A stretch of DNA of 64,000 nt, taken from the NCBI GenBank assembly GCA_013822345.1, contig PNKH01000016.1, positions 24,665 to 88,664 on the forward strand. Direction: 5' to 3'. Origin of the DNA: Isosphaera sp. Lineage in GTDB: Bacteria > Planctomycetota > Planctomycetia > Gemmatales > Gemmataceae. Shown in pieces: positions 43,754 through 52,350 of this stretch. The translations under genes were made by a program, and so were the position numbers. How positions within the stretch are numbered: the first letter of the stretch is position 1; each line of letters starts with the position of its first letter. The notes under the pieces are model-generated. The model saw nothing but the letters and a program-made list of their open reading frames with translations. It was not told the origin of the DNA and searched no databases.

Positions 43754-46429
43754 GTGGCCAGGGGCGGGCTGACAACCTGTGTCGCGGTGGCGGTCGCGCT
43801 GGCGGCCGGCGGACCGGTCGCGGGCCAGGTGCCCCGGGACGATGACTTCCCGCTCCCGACCGACGCCCTGTTCTCCCCCGCCCCGCCCGTCCCCCCGCGG
43901 ACCGCGTACCAGCCGGGGCCGGACCTCAACCTCCCGCCCGGGGAGCTCATCCCGGTCCCGCAGGGCCGCGACCGGGCGTACCGGTTCACCCGCCGGTACG
44001 GCACCCCGAACACCTTGACCAGCGAGCTGCTCCCGGACGGGGTGCGGCGGTTCGTGTTCACCGGCGGGGTGATCGTGAACGTCACCGGGGAGGGCGGGGC
44101 GGAGGTCGAGTTCGCCACCGACGACGCGGTGGTGTGGGTCCGCGGGCTGGCGGTCGACAACATCGGCAACGGGTTCCGGACGGCCGGCGGGCGGACCGAG
44201 GTGGAGGTGTACCTGGCCGGGAACGTGGTCGTCCGCACCCGGGCCAGCGACGGCACCCCGCAGACCGTCCGGGCCGCCCAGGTGTACTACGACGTGGAGC
44301 GGTCCCGGGCGGTCGCCCTGGCCGCCACCCTGGAGTTCCGCCCCGGCCCGGCCCCGGACCCGCTCCGCCTCCGCGGCGGCGAGGTCCGGCGGCTCGACCC
44401 GGAGAACTGGGAGGTTCTCGGGGCGACGTTCGACTCCAGCAAGCTGCCGTCCGACCCGGGGCTGCTGCTGGAAGCCCGCCGGGCCACCCTGAGCACCCGC
44501 CGGGTGCAGCTGCGGAACATCTTCGGCCTTCCGTACCGCGACCTCCGGACCGGCGAGTACGTGGAGGGCGACGAGCAGCTGGTGACCGCGTTCGGGGCGG
44601 TCCCGCGGGTGGCCGGGGTGCCGCTGTTCTACCTCCCCCGGGTGCGGACCGACGCCACCGACCCGCTCGGCCCGTTCGTCGGGTTCTCCGGCGGTCAGAA
44701 CCGGATCTTCGGCACCCAGGTGTACACCACCTTCGACCTGTTCGACCTGCTCGCGGTCAAGCCCCCGCCCGGGCAGAAGTGGCGGCTCAACGCCGACTAC
44801 CTGTCCGAGCGCGGCCCGGCCCTCGGGACCGACTACACGTACAACCTGCCGCCGGCCGGGCCGGGGCTGGCCGGGACCGCCGGGCTGGTCAAGCTGTACG
44901 GCATCAAGGACCGGAGCGGGGTGGACATCCTCGGCGGGTTCCGCGGGGTCGAGCCGGTCCCGCCGGAGTACCGCGGCCGGGCCCTCCTGCGGCACCAGCA
45001 GGAGTTCCTCGACGGGCTGTCGTTCCAGGGCCAGGCCGCGTACCTGAGCGACAAGAACTTCTTCGAGCAGTACTACAAGCAGGAGTTCGACCTCGGGCCG
45101 AACCAGGAGACGTTCGCCTACCTCTCCGGGCAGCGCGGCAACCTCGGGCTGGCCGGGCTCCTGTCGTACCGCCTCGACCGCCCGTGGGAGCCGCAGACGC
45201 AGTGGCTCCCGCGGGTCGACGGGTACGCGATCGGCCAGACGTTCCTCGACGACCGGCTCGTCTACTCGGCCAGCGCGAACGCCGGGTACGCCCGGGCCCG
45301 GACCGCGGAGCAGCCGCCGTTCCCGGTGCTGACCACCGACCGGTCGGTCGACACCGCCCGGTTCGACGTGCTCCAGGAGCTGAGCGTCCCGTTCGCGCTG
45401 GGGCCGGTGAAGGTGGTCCCGTACGGCACCGTCGACCTGGCGGCGTACACCGAGGACCTGACCGGGGACGCGGTCGGGCGGGTGTGGGGCGGGGGCGGGG
45501 CCCGGGCGACGCTCCCGGCGTCCCGGTTGTACGAGGGGGTGGCGAGCGACCTGTTGAACGTCCGCGGGCTGTACCACAAGGCGGTGTTCGGGGCGAACTA
45601 CCTGTACGCCCGGACGAACACCCCGTTCACCGAGCTGCCGCTGCTGGACCGGCTGAACGACGACGCGACCGACCGGGCGTTCCGGAACATCGTCCCGTTC
45701 CAACCGCAGCTCGTGCCGGGGCCGGACGGGGTGCGGCTGGCCACCGCCGGCGACCCGACCAGCCTGTTCAACCCGCAGCGGTACCTGGTCCGCCGCGGGG
45801 TGACGACCCGGCGGGACACGCTGGACGACATCAACGTCCTGCAGCTCGACACCCGGCACCGGTTCCAGACGAAGCGCGGGTACCCGGGGCTGGAGCACAC
45901 GGTGGACCTGGCGACGGTGGCGGCGTCGGTGTCGTTCTTCCCGGAGCCCGGGCGGGACAACTTCGGGAACCCGTTCGCGTTCCTGGAGTACGACGCGGTG
46001 TACAACGTCGGGGACCGGACGGCGCTGGTCACGTCCGGGTGGGTGGACCCGTTCGACGGGGGCGTCCGGTACTACTCGGTCGGGGCGTTCCTGAACCGCC
46101 CGGACCGGACCAGCTTCTACGCCGGGTACCGGCACACCGACCCGCTGAACAGCCGGGCGGTGAGCGGGAGCGTCGGGTACCAGCTGAGCCGGCGGTACTT
46201 CCTGGCCGCCGGGGTGAGCTACGACTTCGGGATCAACCAGGCGCTGTCGAACTCGTTCACCCTGACCCGGACCGGGACGGACCTGACGGTGTCGCTCGGG
46301 GTGACGTACAACGCCCTGGTGAACAACCTGGGGGTGCAGTTCCTGGTCACCCCGAACCTGGTGGCGGCGCTGGCCCCCGGGCGGATCACCGGCACCCAGC
46401 TGCAGGGGGCCGGGGGGCGGGGGCGGTAA
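43754..46429 (+). CDS. LptD-like (OstA/organic solvent tolerance) outer-membrane protein
   Basis: An 891-residue protein, GTG start at 43754 with GGAGG eight bases upstream, giving signal peptide LTTCVAVAVALAAGGPVAGQ. An N-terminal OstA-like beta-jellyroll (RFVFTGGVIVNVTGEGGAEVEFATDDAVVWV ... TVRAAQVYYDVERSRAVALAATLEF) is followed by VRLRNIFGLPYRDL-type sequence and a long beta-barrel of alternating residues ending with YNALVNNLGVQFLVTPNLVAAL. The OstA plus barrel layout matches LptD, which inserts lipopolysaccharide in the outer membrane. It is followed by a DgkA-type kinase gene, a pairing consistent with envelope assembly. True LptD function is inferred. Confidence 0.83.
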   Translation: MARGGLTTCVAVAVALAAGGPVAGQVPRDDDFPLPTDALFSPAPPVPPRTAYQPGPDLNLPPGELIPVPQGRDRAYRFTRRYGTPNTLTSELLPDGVRRFVFTGGVIVNVTGEGGAEVEFATDDAVVWVRGLAVDNIGNGFRTAGGRTEVEVYLAGNVVVRTRASDGTPQTVRAAQVYYDVERSRAVALAATLEFRPGPAPDPLRLRGGEVRRLDPENWEVLGATFDSSKLPSDPGLLLEARRATLSTRRVQLRNIFGLPYRDLRTGEYVEGDEQLVTAFGAVPRVAGVPLFYLPRVRTDATDPLGPFVGFSGGQNRIFGTQVYTTFDLFDLLAVKPPPGQKWRLNADYLSERGPALGTDYTYNLPPAGPGLAGTAGLVKLYGIKDRSGVDILGGFRGVEPVPPEYRGRALLRHQQEFLDGLSFQGQAAYLSDKNFFEQYYKQEFDLGPNQETFAYLSGQRGNLGLAGLLSYRLDRPWEPQTQWLPRVDGYAIGQTFLDDRLVYSASANAGYARARTAEQPPFPVLTTDRSVDTARFDVLQELSVPFALGPVKVVPYGTVDLAAYTEDLTGDAVGRVWGGGGARATLPASRLYEGVASDLLNVRGLYHKAVFGANYLYARTNTPFTELPLLDRLNDDATDRAFRNIVPFQPQLVPGPDGVRLATAGDPTSLFNPQRYLVRRGVTTRRDTLDDINVLQLDTRHRFQTKRGYPGLEHTVDLATVAASVSFFPEPGRDNFGNPFAFLEYDAVYNVGDRTALVTSGWVDPFDGGVRYYSVGAFLNRPDRTSFYAGYRHTDPLNSRAVSGSVGYQLSRRYFLAAGVSYDFGINQALSNSFTLTRTGTDLTVSLGVTYNALVNNLGVQFLVTPNLVAALAPGRITGTQLQGAGGRGR

Positions 46430-46449
46430 GGGGCTCCCGGAGGGGACGC

Positions 46450-46878
46450 ATGCCCGGCGAGTGGTGGGAGCCGAGCGCCGTGGTCGGGGAGGCCCCCCGG
46501 CGGAAGCCGCCGCGGCGGTGGCGGGACAAGTTCCGGGAGGCGTTCCGGGGGGTGAAGCTGGGGGTCCGCGGGCACTCCAGCTTCTTCGTCCACTTCTTCT
46601 TCGCGGTGCTGGCGGTGGCCGCCGCCCTGGCCCTCGGGTGCGACCTCGTCGAGTGGTGCCTGGTGCTCGGGTGCGTCGGCCTGGTGATCACCGCCGAACT
46701 GTTCAACAGCACGGTCGAGACGCTGTTCCACGGGCTGGACGCGGAGACGAAGGGGCGGATCAAGGGGTGCCTGGACATCGCCGCCGGGGCGGTGCTGGTC
46801 GCCAGCCTGACCGCCGCCCTGGTCGGGGCGCTGGTGTTCGGCAACCGCCTGTGCGTGCTGACGCGGGTGTACGAGTAG
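46450..46878 (+). CDS. Diacylglycerol/undecaprenol kinase (DgkA family)
   Basis: A 142-residue membrane protein of the prokaryotic DAG kinase family. WRDKFREAFRGVKLGVRGHSSFFVHFFFAVLAVAAALALG is the N-terminal amphipathic helix plus first transmembrane helix. EWCLVLGCVGLVITAELFNSTVETLFHGLDAETKGRIKGCLDIAAGAVLVASLTA carries the AELFNSTVE motif and a KxxxxD/AAGAVL block; the usual K-D pair reads KGCLDIAAGA. It is of the PAP2-less undecaprenol kinase type. GGAGG precedes the ATG. The TAG stop is inside a palindrome shared with the convergent gene. Confidence 0.9.
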   Translation: MPGEWWEPSAVVGEAPRRKPPRRWRDKFREAFRGVKLGVRGHSSFFVHFFFAVLAVAAALALGCDLVEWCLVLGCVGLVITAELFNSTVETLFHGLDAETKGRIKGCLDIAAGAVLVASLTAALVGALVFGNRLCVLTRVYE

Positions 46879-46963
46879 GGTGCGTCGAGGTCCGCTTCGG
46901 ACCGAGGACGCACCACCCGCCTCCGGTGCGTCGTCGGTCCGAAGCGGACCTCGACGCACCCTA
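46876..46963. repeat. 39-bp-arm palindrome containing both convergent stop codons
   Basis: Arms 46876-46914 and 46925-46963 pair at 38 of 39 positions around ten bases. The first three bases (TAG) are the dgkA stop; the last three (CTA) are the TAG stop of the minus-strand gene. Likely a bidirectional terminator. Confidence 0.93.
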
Positions 46964-47812
46964 CTCCCCGTCCTTGAGCAGCGTGCGGGCGCTGCTGTCG
47001 CGTTGGTCCTCGAGCCACGCCACGTCGCCGGCGTCGGCGAACCGCTTCACCCCGACCTGCTTGATGGCCGCGTCCGGCACCACCTTCAGCGGGGTGTACC
47101 GCGGGTGGTGGCTGTCCTTGTACGGGTCGTTGGCCCGGGCGTTGTAGCAGCAGATCATCGCCCACCGCGGGTGGTCGCTGGTGTTCTGGTCGCTGCGGTG
47201 GAGCAGGTTCGGGTGGAAGAACAGGGCGTCGCCCGGCTCCATCACCACGTACACCAGCGGGAAGTGCTCCGGCCGCTTCAGCAGTTCCTCGACCCGCTCC
47301 CGGTCGGCCCCGGCCTGGTCACCTGTGAGGACGTGGTTGATCCGCCCGCAGCGGTGGGAGTTCTCGATCACCTGGAGGCAGCCGTTCTCGCGGGTGCAGG
47401 GGTCGACGGCGACGAAGACACTCACCAGGTCGGGGGTGAGGACGCCGTTCTGGTACCAGTACCCGTAGTCCTGGTGCCAGGCCCACGCCCCGCCGACCTT
47501 GGCGTCCTTCAGGATCATCTTCGAGTGGTAGTGGTACACCTCGCCGCCGAGGATCGCCTCGCAGCTCCGGACCATCCGCTCGCCGCGGGCGAACATCCCG
47601 TAGATGCCGTCGCCCGGGTGGTTCCACAGCGACAGCCGGACGACGCCCCCTTCCCCGTCGGCCCGGCCGAACGAGTGCCGGTCGAGTTCGTTGTCCTCCT
47701 TCGCGGAGCGCCGCAGAAGCTCGACCTCTTCGGCGTCGTAAAACCCTTTGGCGAGGACGTACCCGGCGCCGGCGTACCGGCGGAGGTCGGCGGCGGAGAG
47801 GGTGGCGGGCAC
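46961..47812 (-). CDS. Phytanoyl-CoA dioxygenase family protein
   Basis: A 283-residue Fe(II)/2-oxoglutarate oxygenase-like protein. I prefer the GTG at 47812 (GGGAG upstream; product begins MPATLSAADLRRYAGAGYVLAKGFY); an ATG at 47851 would add 13 low-complexity residues. HQDYGYWYQNGVL has the HxD metal dyad, and FHPNLLHRSDQNTSDHPRWAMICCYNARAN provides the distal His and the 2-oxoglutarate Arg. VAVDPCTRENGCLQVIENSHRCGRINH is the family's typical block. Substrate is unknown; these enzymes often hydroxylate or halogenate secondary metabolites. Confidence 0.88.
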   Translation of the reverse strand: MPATLSAADLRRYAGAGYVLAKGFYDAEEVELLRRSAKEDNELDRHSFGRADGEGGVVRLSLWNHPGDGIYGMFARGERMVRSCEAILGGEVYHYHSKMILKDAKVGGAWAWHQDYGYWYQNGVLTPDLVSVFVAVDPCTRENGCLQVIENSHRCGRINHVLTGDQAGADRERVEELLKRPEHFPLVYVVMEPGDALFFHPNLLHRSDQNTSDHPRWAMICCYNARANDPYKDSHHPRYTPLKVVPDAAIKQVGVKRFADAGDVAWLEDQRDSSARTLLKDGE

Positions 47813-47901
47813 GGGTGAACTCCCGGAACTGGGTGATCGGGGCGGCCGCATCGGTTAGGATATTCCCATCGTGCCCGGTCGCACCCCCGCACCCGCATCG
47901 C

Positions 47902-48002
47902 ACCCAGGCCGGTGGCCTGGGCTGAGGGAGGGCGGGCCTTCGGCCCTCGGACTCTGAGCACCGAAGGTGCGCCCTCCCTCAGCCCAGGCCACCGGCCTGG
48001 GT
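47902..48002. repeat. 33-bp-arm palindrome with nested hairpins
   Basis: Arms 47902-47934 and 47970-48002 are perfect reverse complements; each arm itself contains a smaller CCCAGGCCGGTGGCCTGGG palindrome. It lies 21 bases before the start of the haem-binding dehydrogenase gene. Confidence 0.9.
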
Positions 48003-48023
48003 TCCACCCGTGACATCAACCCC

Positions 48024-51000
48024 ATGCGAACCCTCTCCGCTCTCGCCCTGCTCCTCACCGCGTCGGCCGCGGCGGCCCAGCCCGTCCCGGTGAAGGACGC
48101 GGCGGCGAAGATGACCGTGCCCGACGGCTTCAAGGTGACGCTGTTCGCCGGCGAGCCGGACGTGGTGCAGCCGATCGCGTTCACGTTCGACGACCGCGGG
48201 CGGATGTGGGTGGTCGAGTGCCTGAGCTACCCGAAGTGGTCGAAGGACGGGACCGGCAAGGACCGCGTCCTCATCCTGGAAGACACGGACGGCGACGGCG
48301 TCCACGACAAGCGAACGGTGTTCCTGGACAACGGGTCGAACCTGTCCGGCATCGAGCTGGGGTTCGGCGGGGTGTGGCTCTGCTCGGTCCCGAACCTGGT
48401 CTTTGTCCCGGTGAAGGACGGCGAGGACAAGCCGGCGGGGCCGCCGCAGGTGGTGCTCGACGGGTGGAACCTGCAGGACACCAAGCACAACATCTTCAAC
48501 TCGCTCGGGTGGGGGCCGGACGGCTGGCTCTACGGCTGCAACGGCATCCAATCGAAGTCGTGGGTGGGGGCGCCGGGCACGCCGAAGGAGAAGCGCACCT
48601 ACATGGACTGCGGGGTGTGGCGGTACCACCCGACGCGCAAAGTTTTCGAGGCGGTCGCCCACGGCACCACGAACCCGTTCGGCCTCGACTGGAACGCGGA
48701 CGGCGAGATGTTCGTGACGAACTGCGTGATCGACCACCTGTTCCACTTCGTCCCGGGCGGGCACTACCAGCGGATGTACGGGCAGGACGCGAACCCGCAC
48801 ACGTACGGACTGATGCGGAGCTGCGTGGACTACAAGCACTGGGCCGGCGGGGACTGGACGAGTTCGCGGGCGACCGGCGTCGGCGGGAAGCCGGAGCACT
48901 CGGACTTCGGCGGCGGGCACGCGCACAGCGGGTGCGCGATCTACCTGGCGGACAACTTCCCGCCGGAGTACCGCGGGACGCTGTTCACCGCGAACATCCA
49001 CGGGAACCGGCTGAACAACGACGGGCTGGCCCGCATCCCGGCGGGGTACAAGGGGGTGCGCCGGCCGGACTTCCTGTTCGCGAACGACTCGTGGTTCCGC
49101 GGCATCTGCGTGAAGGTCGGCCCGGAGGGCGGGCTGTACGTGAGCGACTGGTGTGATACCGGGGAGTGTCACAACTACGACAAGGCGGACACCACCAACG
49201 GCCGCATCTACCGCGTCGTGTACAAGACGCCGAAGGTATGGAAGGGCGACGTCTCCAAGATGACGGACGCTGAGTTGGTGAAGATGGCAACGGAGCACCC
49301 CAACGAGTGGTTCGTGCGGAGGGCCCGGCGGGTGCTGCAGGAGCGGGCCGCGACCGGAAATCTGGAAAAGACCACGGCCGCCCTGTTGCGGAAGGAACTG
49401 AACGCGAAGCACGACGCCCCGTTCACCTTGCGGGCCATTTGGGCGCTGTCGGTGACCGGATCGTTGACAGTCTCGGACCTGCTCCCCCTCCTTACCTCGA
49501 AACAGGAAGCGGTACGGGCTTGGGCAGCCCGACTCGTCGTCGAGGGTGAACCGGGCGCAAAGCGGAGCGAGGCAGAGGAGAACGCGATCCTAAAGGCTAT
49601 CCTTACAGTCCTTGAAACCGACGATTCTCTCTACGTTTTGGCCTCGATTGCATCGGCAACTGTACGGGGGAGTGTCTCCGCAGACGAATCGGTCCGAAGA
49701 CTGGCCTTTGAGAGCCTGATCGTGTTGATCCTCCGGGTGGACCAGGGTGCCGACCCGCAGTTCGTCAAACTCGTCTGGTATGCATGCGAGGCGGGCTGGT
49801 GGACTAGTCCCAGATCGAACGCGTGGGGCGTAAGCATCCTGTACCTACCCAAACACCCAGAGCTTCGTCGGAACGCGGTTCGCTATACGCTTGCGGTCTC
49901 GAACGACCGGTTCGAGGAACGCCTCGGAACGGTTCTGGAATCGCTCGGCTCGCGAAAGAAGCTTGAAGTCCGGGTTCAAGTCGACATCCTCGCCGTTGTC
50001 CGTGAGACGCTCGCCGGGCGGAAGCTCACCACGCCGAAGAACTGGCCCGAGGTGTACGCAAAGCTGAGCAAAGAGGGCAACAGGGAGGTCCTCCGCGAGC
50101 TCGAAGCGGTCGCGGTGCTGCTCGGCGACAACAACGCCATCGCCAAGCTGACGGGGACGGCCACCGACCCGAAGGCCGCGGGCGACGAGCGCCGGGCCGC
50201 CGTCGAGTTGCTGCTCACCCGTAAGCAGCCCGAGTTCGCCAAGACCCTCCGCGGCCTGCTCGACGACCCGGCGGTGCGGCGGGCGGCGGTCCGCGGCCTG
50301 GCCGCGTTCCCCGACGCCGACACCCCGGCCGCGATCCTCAAGGCGTACCCGCAGTTCACCGCCGAGGAGAAGCTCGACGCCGTCCAGACGCTCGCGTCCC
50401 GGGCCGCGTGGGCGACCGCCCTGCTCGACGCCGTCGAGAAGAAGACGCTCCCGCGCTCCGACATCCCGGTCGCCACCGCCCGGCAGATCCTCGCCCTGAA
50501 TGACAAGGTGGTGTCAACGCGACTCGAAGCCGTATGGGGGAAGGTCGGGTCGCCGTCGAAGGAGAAGGTCGCGCTCACCAAGAAGTGGAAGGACGCGCTG
50601 ACCGAGCCGGTGCTGGCGAAGGCGAACCCGGCCGCCGGCCGGGCGCTGTTCGCGAAGCACTGCGCGGCGTGCCACAAGATGTTCGGCGACGGCGGCGAGG
50701 TCGGCCCGGAGCTGACCGGGTCACAGCGGGCGAACCTCGACTACGTCCTGGAGAACGTGCTCGACCCGAGCGCCGTCGTCCCGCGCGAGTTCCGGATGAT
50801 CAACTTCTCGACCGCCGACGAGCGGGTGGTGGCCGGGATCGTCCTCCGTGAGACGAAGGACGCCGTGACCGTCCGCACCCCGACTGAGACCGTCGTGCTG
50901 CCGGTCGCCGACATCTCGGGCCGGAAGGACACGAGCCTGTCGATCATGCCGGACGGGTTGTTCGACCAGATGACCCCGGACGAGGTCCGCGACCTGGTCG

Positions 51001-51041
51001 CGTACCTCCGGGCGAAGGAACAGGTCCCCATCCCGAAGTGA
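48024..51041 (+). CDS. PVC-type haem-binding-region / membrane-bound dehydrogenase with HEAT repeats
   Basis: A 1005-residue exported protein from the ATG at 48024. Signal peptide TLSALALLLTASAAAAQ precedes a beta-propeller dehydrogenase domain: PDGFKVTLFAGEPDVVQPIAFTFDDRGRMWVVEC, DTKHNIFNSLGWGPDGWLYGCNG, DFGGGHAHSGCAIYLADNFPPEYRGTLFTANIHGNRLN, and YVSDWCDTGECHNYD. HEAT-like repeats fill residues 430-850. The C-terminus GRALFAKHCAACHKMFGDGGEVGPELTG is a c-type cytochrome domain (CAACH). This is a common planctomycete protein coupling sugar/alcohol oxidation to electron transport; the substrate is inferred only. The middle segment (about 49,450-50,060) is much less GC-rich than the rest. Confidence 0.92.
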   Translation: MRTLSALALLLTASAAAAQPVPVKDAAAKMTVPDGFKVTLFAGEPDVVQPIAFTFDDRGRMWVVECLSYPKWSKDGTGKDRVLILEDTDGDGVHDKRTVFLDNGSNLSGIELGFGGVWLCSVPNLVFVPVKDGEDKPAGPPQVVLDGWNLQDTKHNIFNSLGWGPDGWLYGCNGIQSKSWVGAPGTPKEKRTYMDCGVWRYHPTRKVFEAVAHGTTNPFGLDWNADGEMFVTNCVIDHLFHFVPGGHYQRMYGQDANPHTYGLMRSCVDYKHWAGGDWTSSRATGVGGKPEHSDFGGGHAHSGCAIYLADNFPPEYRGTLFTANIHGNRLNNDGLARIPAGYKGVRRPDFLFANDSWFRGICVKVGPEGGLYVSDWCDTGECHNYDKADTTNGRIYRVVYKTPKVWKGDVSKMTDAELVKMATEHPNEWFVRRARRVLQERAATGNLEKTTAALLRKELNAKHDAPFTLRAIWALSVTGSLTVSDLLPLLTSKQEAVRAWAARLVVEGEPGAKRSEAEENAILKAILTVLETDDSLYVLASIASATVRGSVSADESVRRLAFESLIVLILRVDQGADPQFVKLVWYACEAGWWTSPRSNAWGVSILYLPKHPELRRNAVRYTLAVSNDRFEERLGTVLESLGSRKKLEVRVQVDILAVVRETLAGRKLTTPKNWPEVYAKLSKEGNREVLRELEAVAVLLGDNNAIAKLTGTATDPKAAGDERRAAVELLLTRKQPEFAKTLRGLLDDPAVRRAAVRGLAAFPDADTPAAILKAYPQFTAEEKLDAVQTLASRAAWATALLDAVEKKTLPRSDIPVATARQILALNDKVVSTRLEAVWGKVGSPSKEKVALTKKWKDALTEPVLAKANPAAGRALFAKHCAACHKMFGDGGEVGPELTGSQRANLDYVLENVLDPSAVVPREFRMINFSTADERVVAGIVLRETKDAVTVRTPTETVVLPVADISGRKDTSLSIMPDGLFDQMTPDEVRDLVAYLRAKEQVPIPK

Positions 51042-51152
51042 CCTGGACCGCGGCCGTCCCGGCCGCTGCTACCCCGATCGGGAGGCATCACGAGTACCCC
51101 GGAGGCGACCGGAGTCGGGTCGGTGGAGCGGCCGGGACGGCCGCGGTCCAGG
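51042..51152. repeat. Family A palindrome, perfect 26-bp arms, long loop
   Basis: Arms 51042-51067 and 51127-51152 are the same 26 bp as at 4721-4780, here around a 59-base loop. The left arm begins directly after the dehydrogenase stop codon (51039-51041). Confidence 0.92.
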
Positions 51153-51270
51153 GACGGAACTTGGGGTTGACCCCCGCTCCCGCTGGAGGTGATGATCCGT
51201 CCGTTCCGCCGCCGGCAGGGGGTGCCGCGGCGGGGCGGGGGTAACGGATTACCCGAGCCGAGAGTCACGG

Positions 51271-52350
51271 ATGATCATCTGCCGGACGCCGTACCGCGTC
51301 TCGTTCTTCGGCGGCGGGACCGACTACCCGGGGTGGTACCGCCGGCACGGCGGGGCCGTCCTGGCCGCCACCATCGACAAGTACTGCTACCTCACCTGCC
51401 GCCACCTCCCGCCGTTCTTCGACCACCGGATCCGCGTCGTCTACCGGAAGATCGAAACCTGCATGACGGCGGACGAGGTCAGCCACCCGGCGGTCCGCGA
51501 GGCGCTGCGGTTCCTCCGCATCGACCGCGGGGTCGAGATCCACCACGACGGCGACCTCCCGGCCCGCAGCGGGATGGGGTCGAGTTCGGCGTTCACCGTC
51601 GGGCTGCTCCACGCCCTGCACGCCCTGAAGGGCGAGATGCCGACGCGGCAGCAGCTCACGACCGAGGCCATCACCCTCGAGCAGGACGTGCTCGGGGAGA
51701 CGGTCGGGTCGCAGGACCAGACGATGGCCGCCCACGGCGGGCTGCGGCACGTCCGGTTCCACCCCGGCGGCGAGATCGAGGCGAACCCGGTGGTGCTCCC
51801 GGCCAGCCGGATCGCGGAGCTGCGGTCGCACCTGATGCTCGTGTACACGGGGATCGCCCGGACCGCGGCGGACGTGGCCAAGAGTTACGTCGAGGGGATC
51901 GAGGCCCGCCGCCGGCAGCTCCGGCTGATGGGGCAGATGGTGGACGAGGCGATCCACATCCTGACCGGCGGGGTGAACCTGGTCGCGTTCGGCGAACTGC
52001 TGCACGAGGCGTGGCTGGCGAAGCGGAGCCTGAGCAGCGTGGTGTCGAACGACGAGGTGGACGCCCTGTACGAGCGGGCGCTCGGGGCCGGGGCGGTCGG
52101 CGGGAAGCTGACCGGGGCCGGCGGCGGCGGGTTCCTGTTGCTGTTCGCCCCGCCGGAGCGGCAGGCGGACGTGCTGGAGGCGATGGACCACCCGGTCCAC
52201 GTGCCGTTCGAGTTCGACGCCACCGGCAGCCAGATCATCTTCTACGCGCCGGGCGTGGACTACGCCGACGCCGACCGCCCTCACCGCCGCGCCCGCCGCC
52301 CGTCGCGGGAGCTGTTCGCCCCCGGGTTCGTGCCCGCGGAGGCGTCGTGA
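51271..52350 (+). CDS. GHMP kinase (D-glycero-D-manno-heptose-7-phosphate kinase-like)
   Basis: A 359-residue GHMP-family sugar kinase. RTPYRVSFFGGGTDYPGWY is motif 1 of HddA/heptose kinases, DLPARSGMGSSSAFTVGLLHAL is the ATP-binding motif 2, and GGKLTGAGGGGFLLLF is motif 3. It would phosphorylate the anomeric carbon of a sugar, as HddA does with heptose-7-phosphate. The GTGA overlap with the next gene (SDR-E1 alpha) suggests cotranscription, and the neighbours are sugar-modifying genes. The cognate isomerase, phosphatase and nucleotidyltransferase genes of an HddA pathway are not in the window, so heptose specificity is only an analogy. Confidence 0.9.
   Translation: MIICRTPYRVSFFGGGTDYPGWYRRHGGAVLAATIDKYCYLTCRHLPPFFDHRIRVVYRKIETCMTADEVSHPAVREALRFLRIDRGVEIHHDGDLPARSGMGSSSAFTVGLLHALHALKGEMPTRQQLTTEAITLEQDVLGETVGSQDQTMAAHGGLRHVRFHPGGEIEANPVVLPASRIAELRSHLMLVYTGIARTAADVAKSYVEGIEARRRQLRLMGQMVDEAIHILTGGVNLVAFGELLHEAWLAKRSLSSVVSNDEVDALYERALGAGAVGGKLTGAGGGGFLLLFAPPERQADVLEAMDHPVHVPFEFDATGSQIIFYAPGVDYADADRPHRRARRPSRELFAPGFVPAEAS

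Noticed and set aside
41017..44256. Upstream extension of the DUF1549/DUF1553 frame past 43506
   Set aside because: The extra 250 codons are Arg/Pro-rich and overlap the 5' part of the LptD-like gene on the other strand; the signal peptide and c-haem domain begin at 43506.
44134..46878. Plus-strand open frame through the LptD-like gene
   Set aside because: Only the last 142 codons (dgkA) are recognisable; the remainder is an alternate frame of the LptD-like gene.
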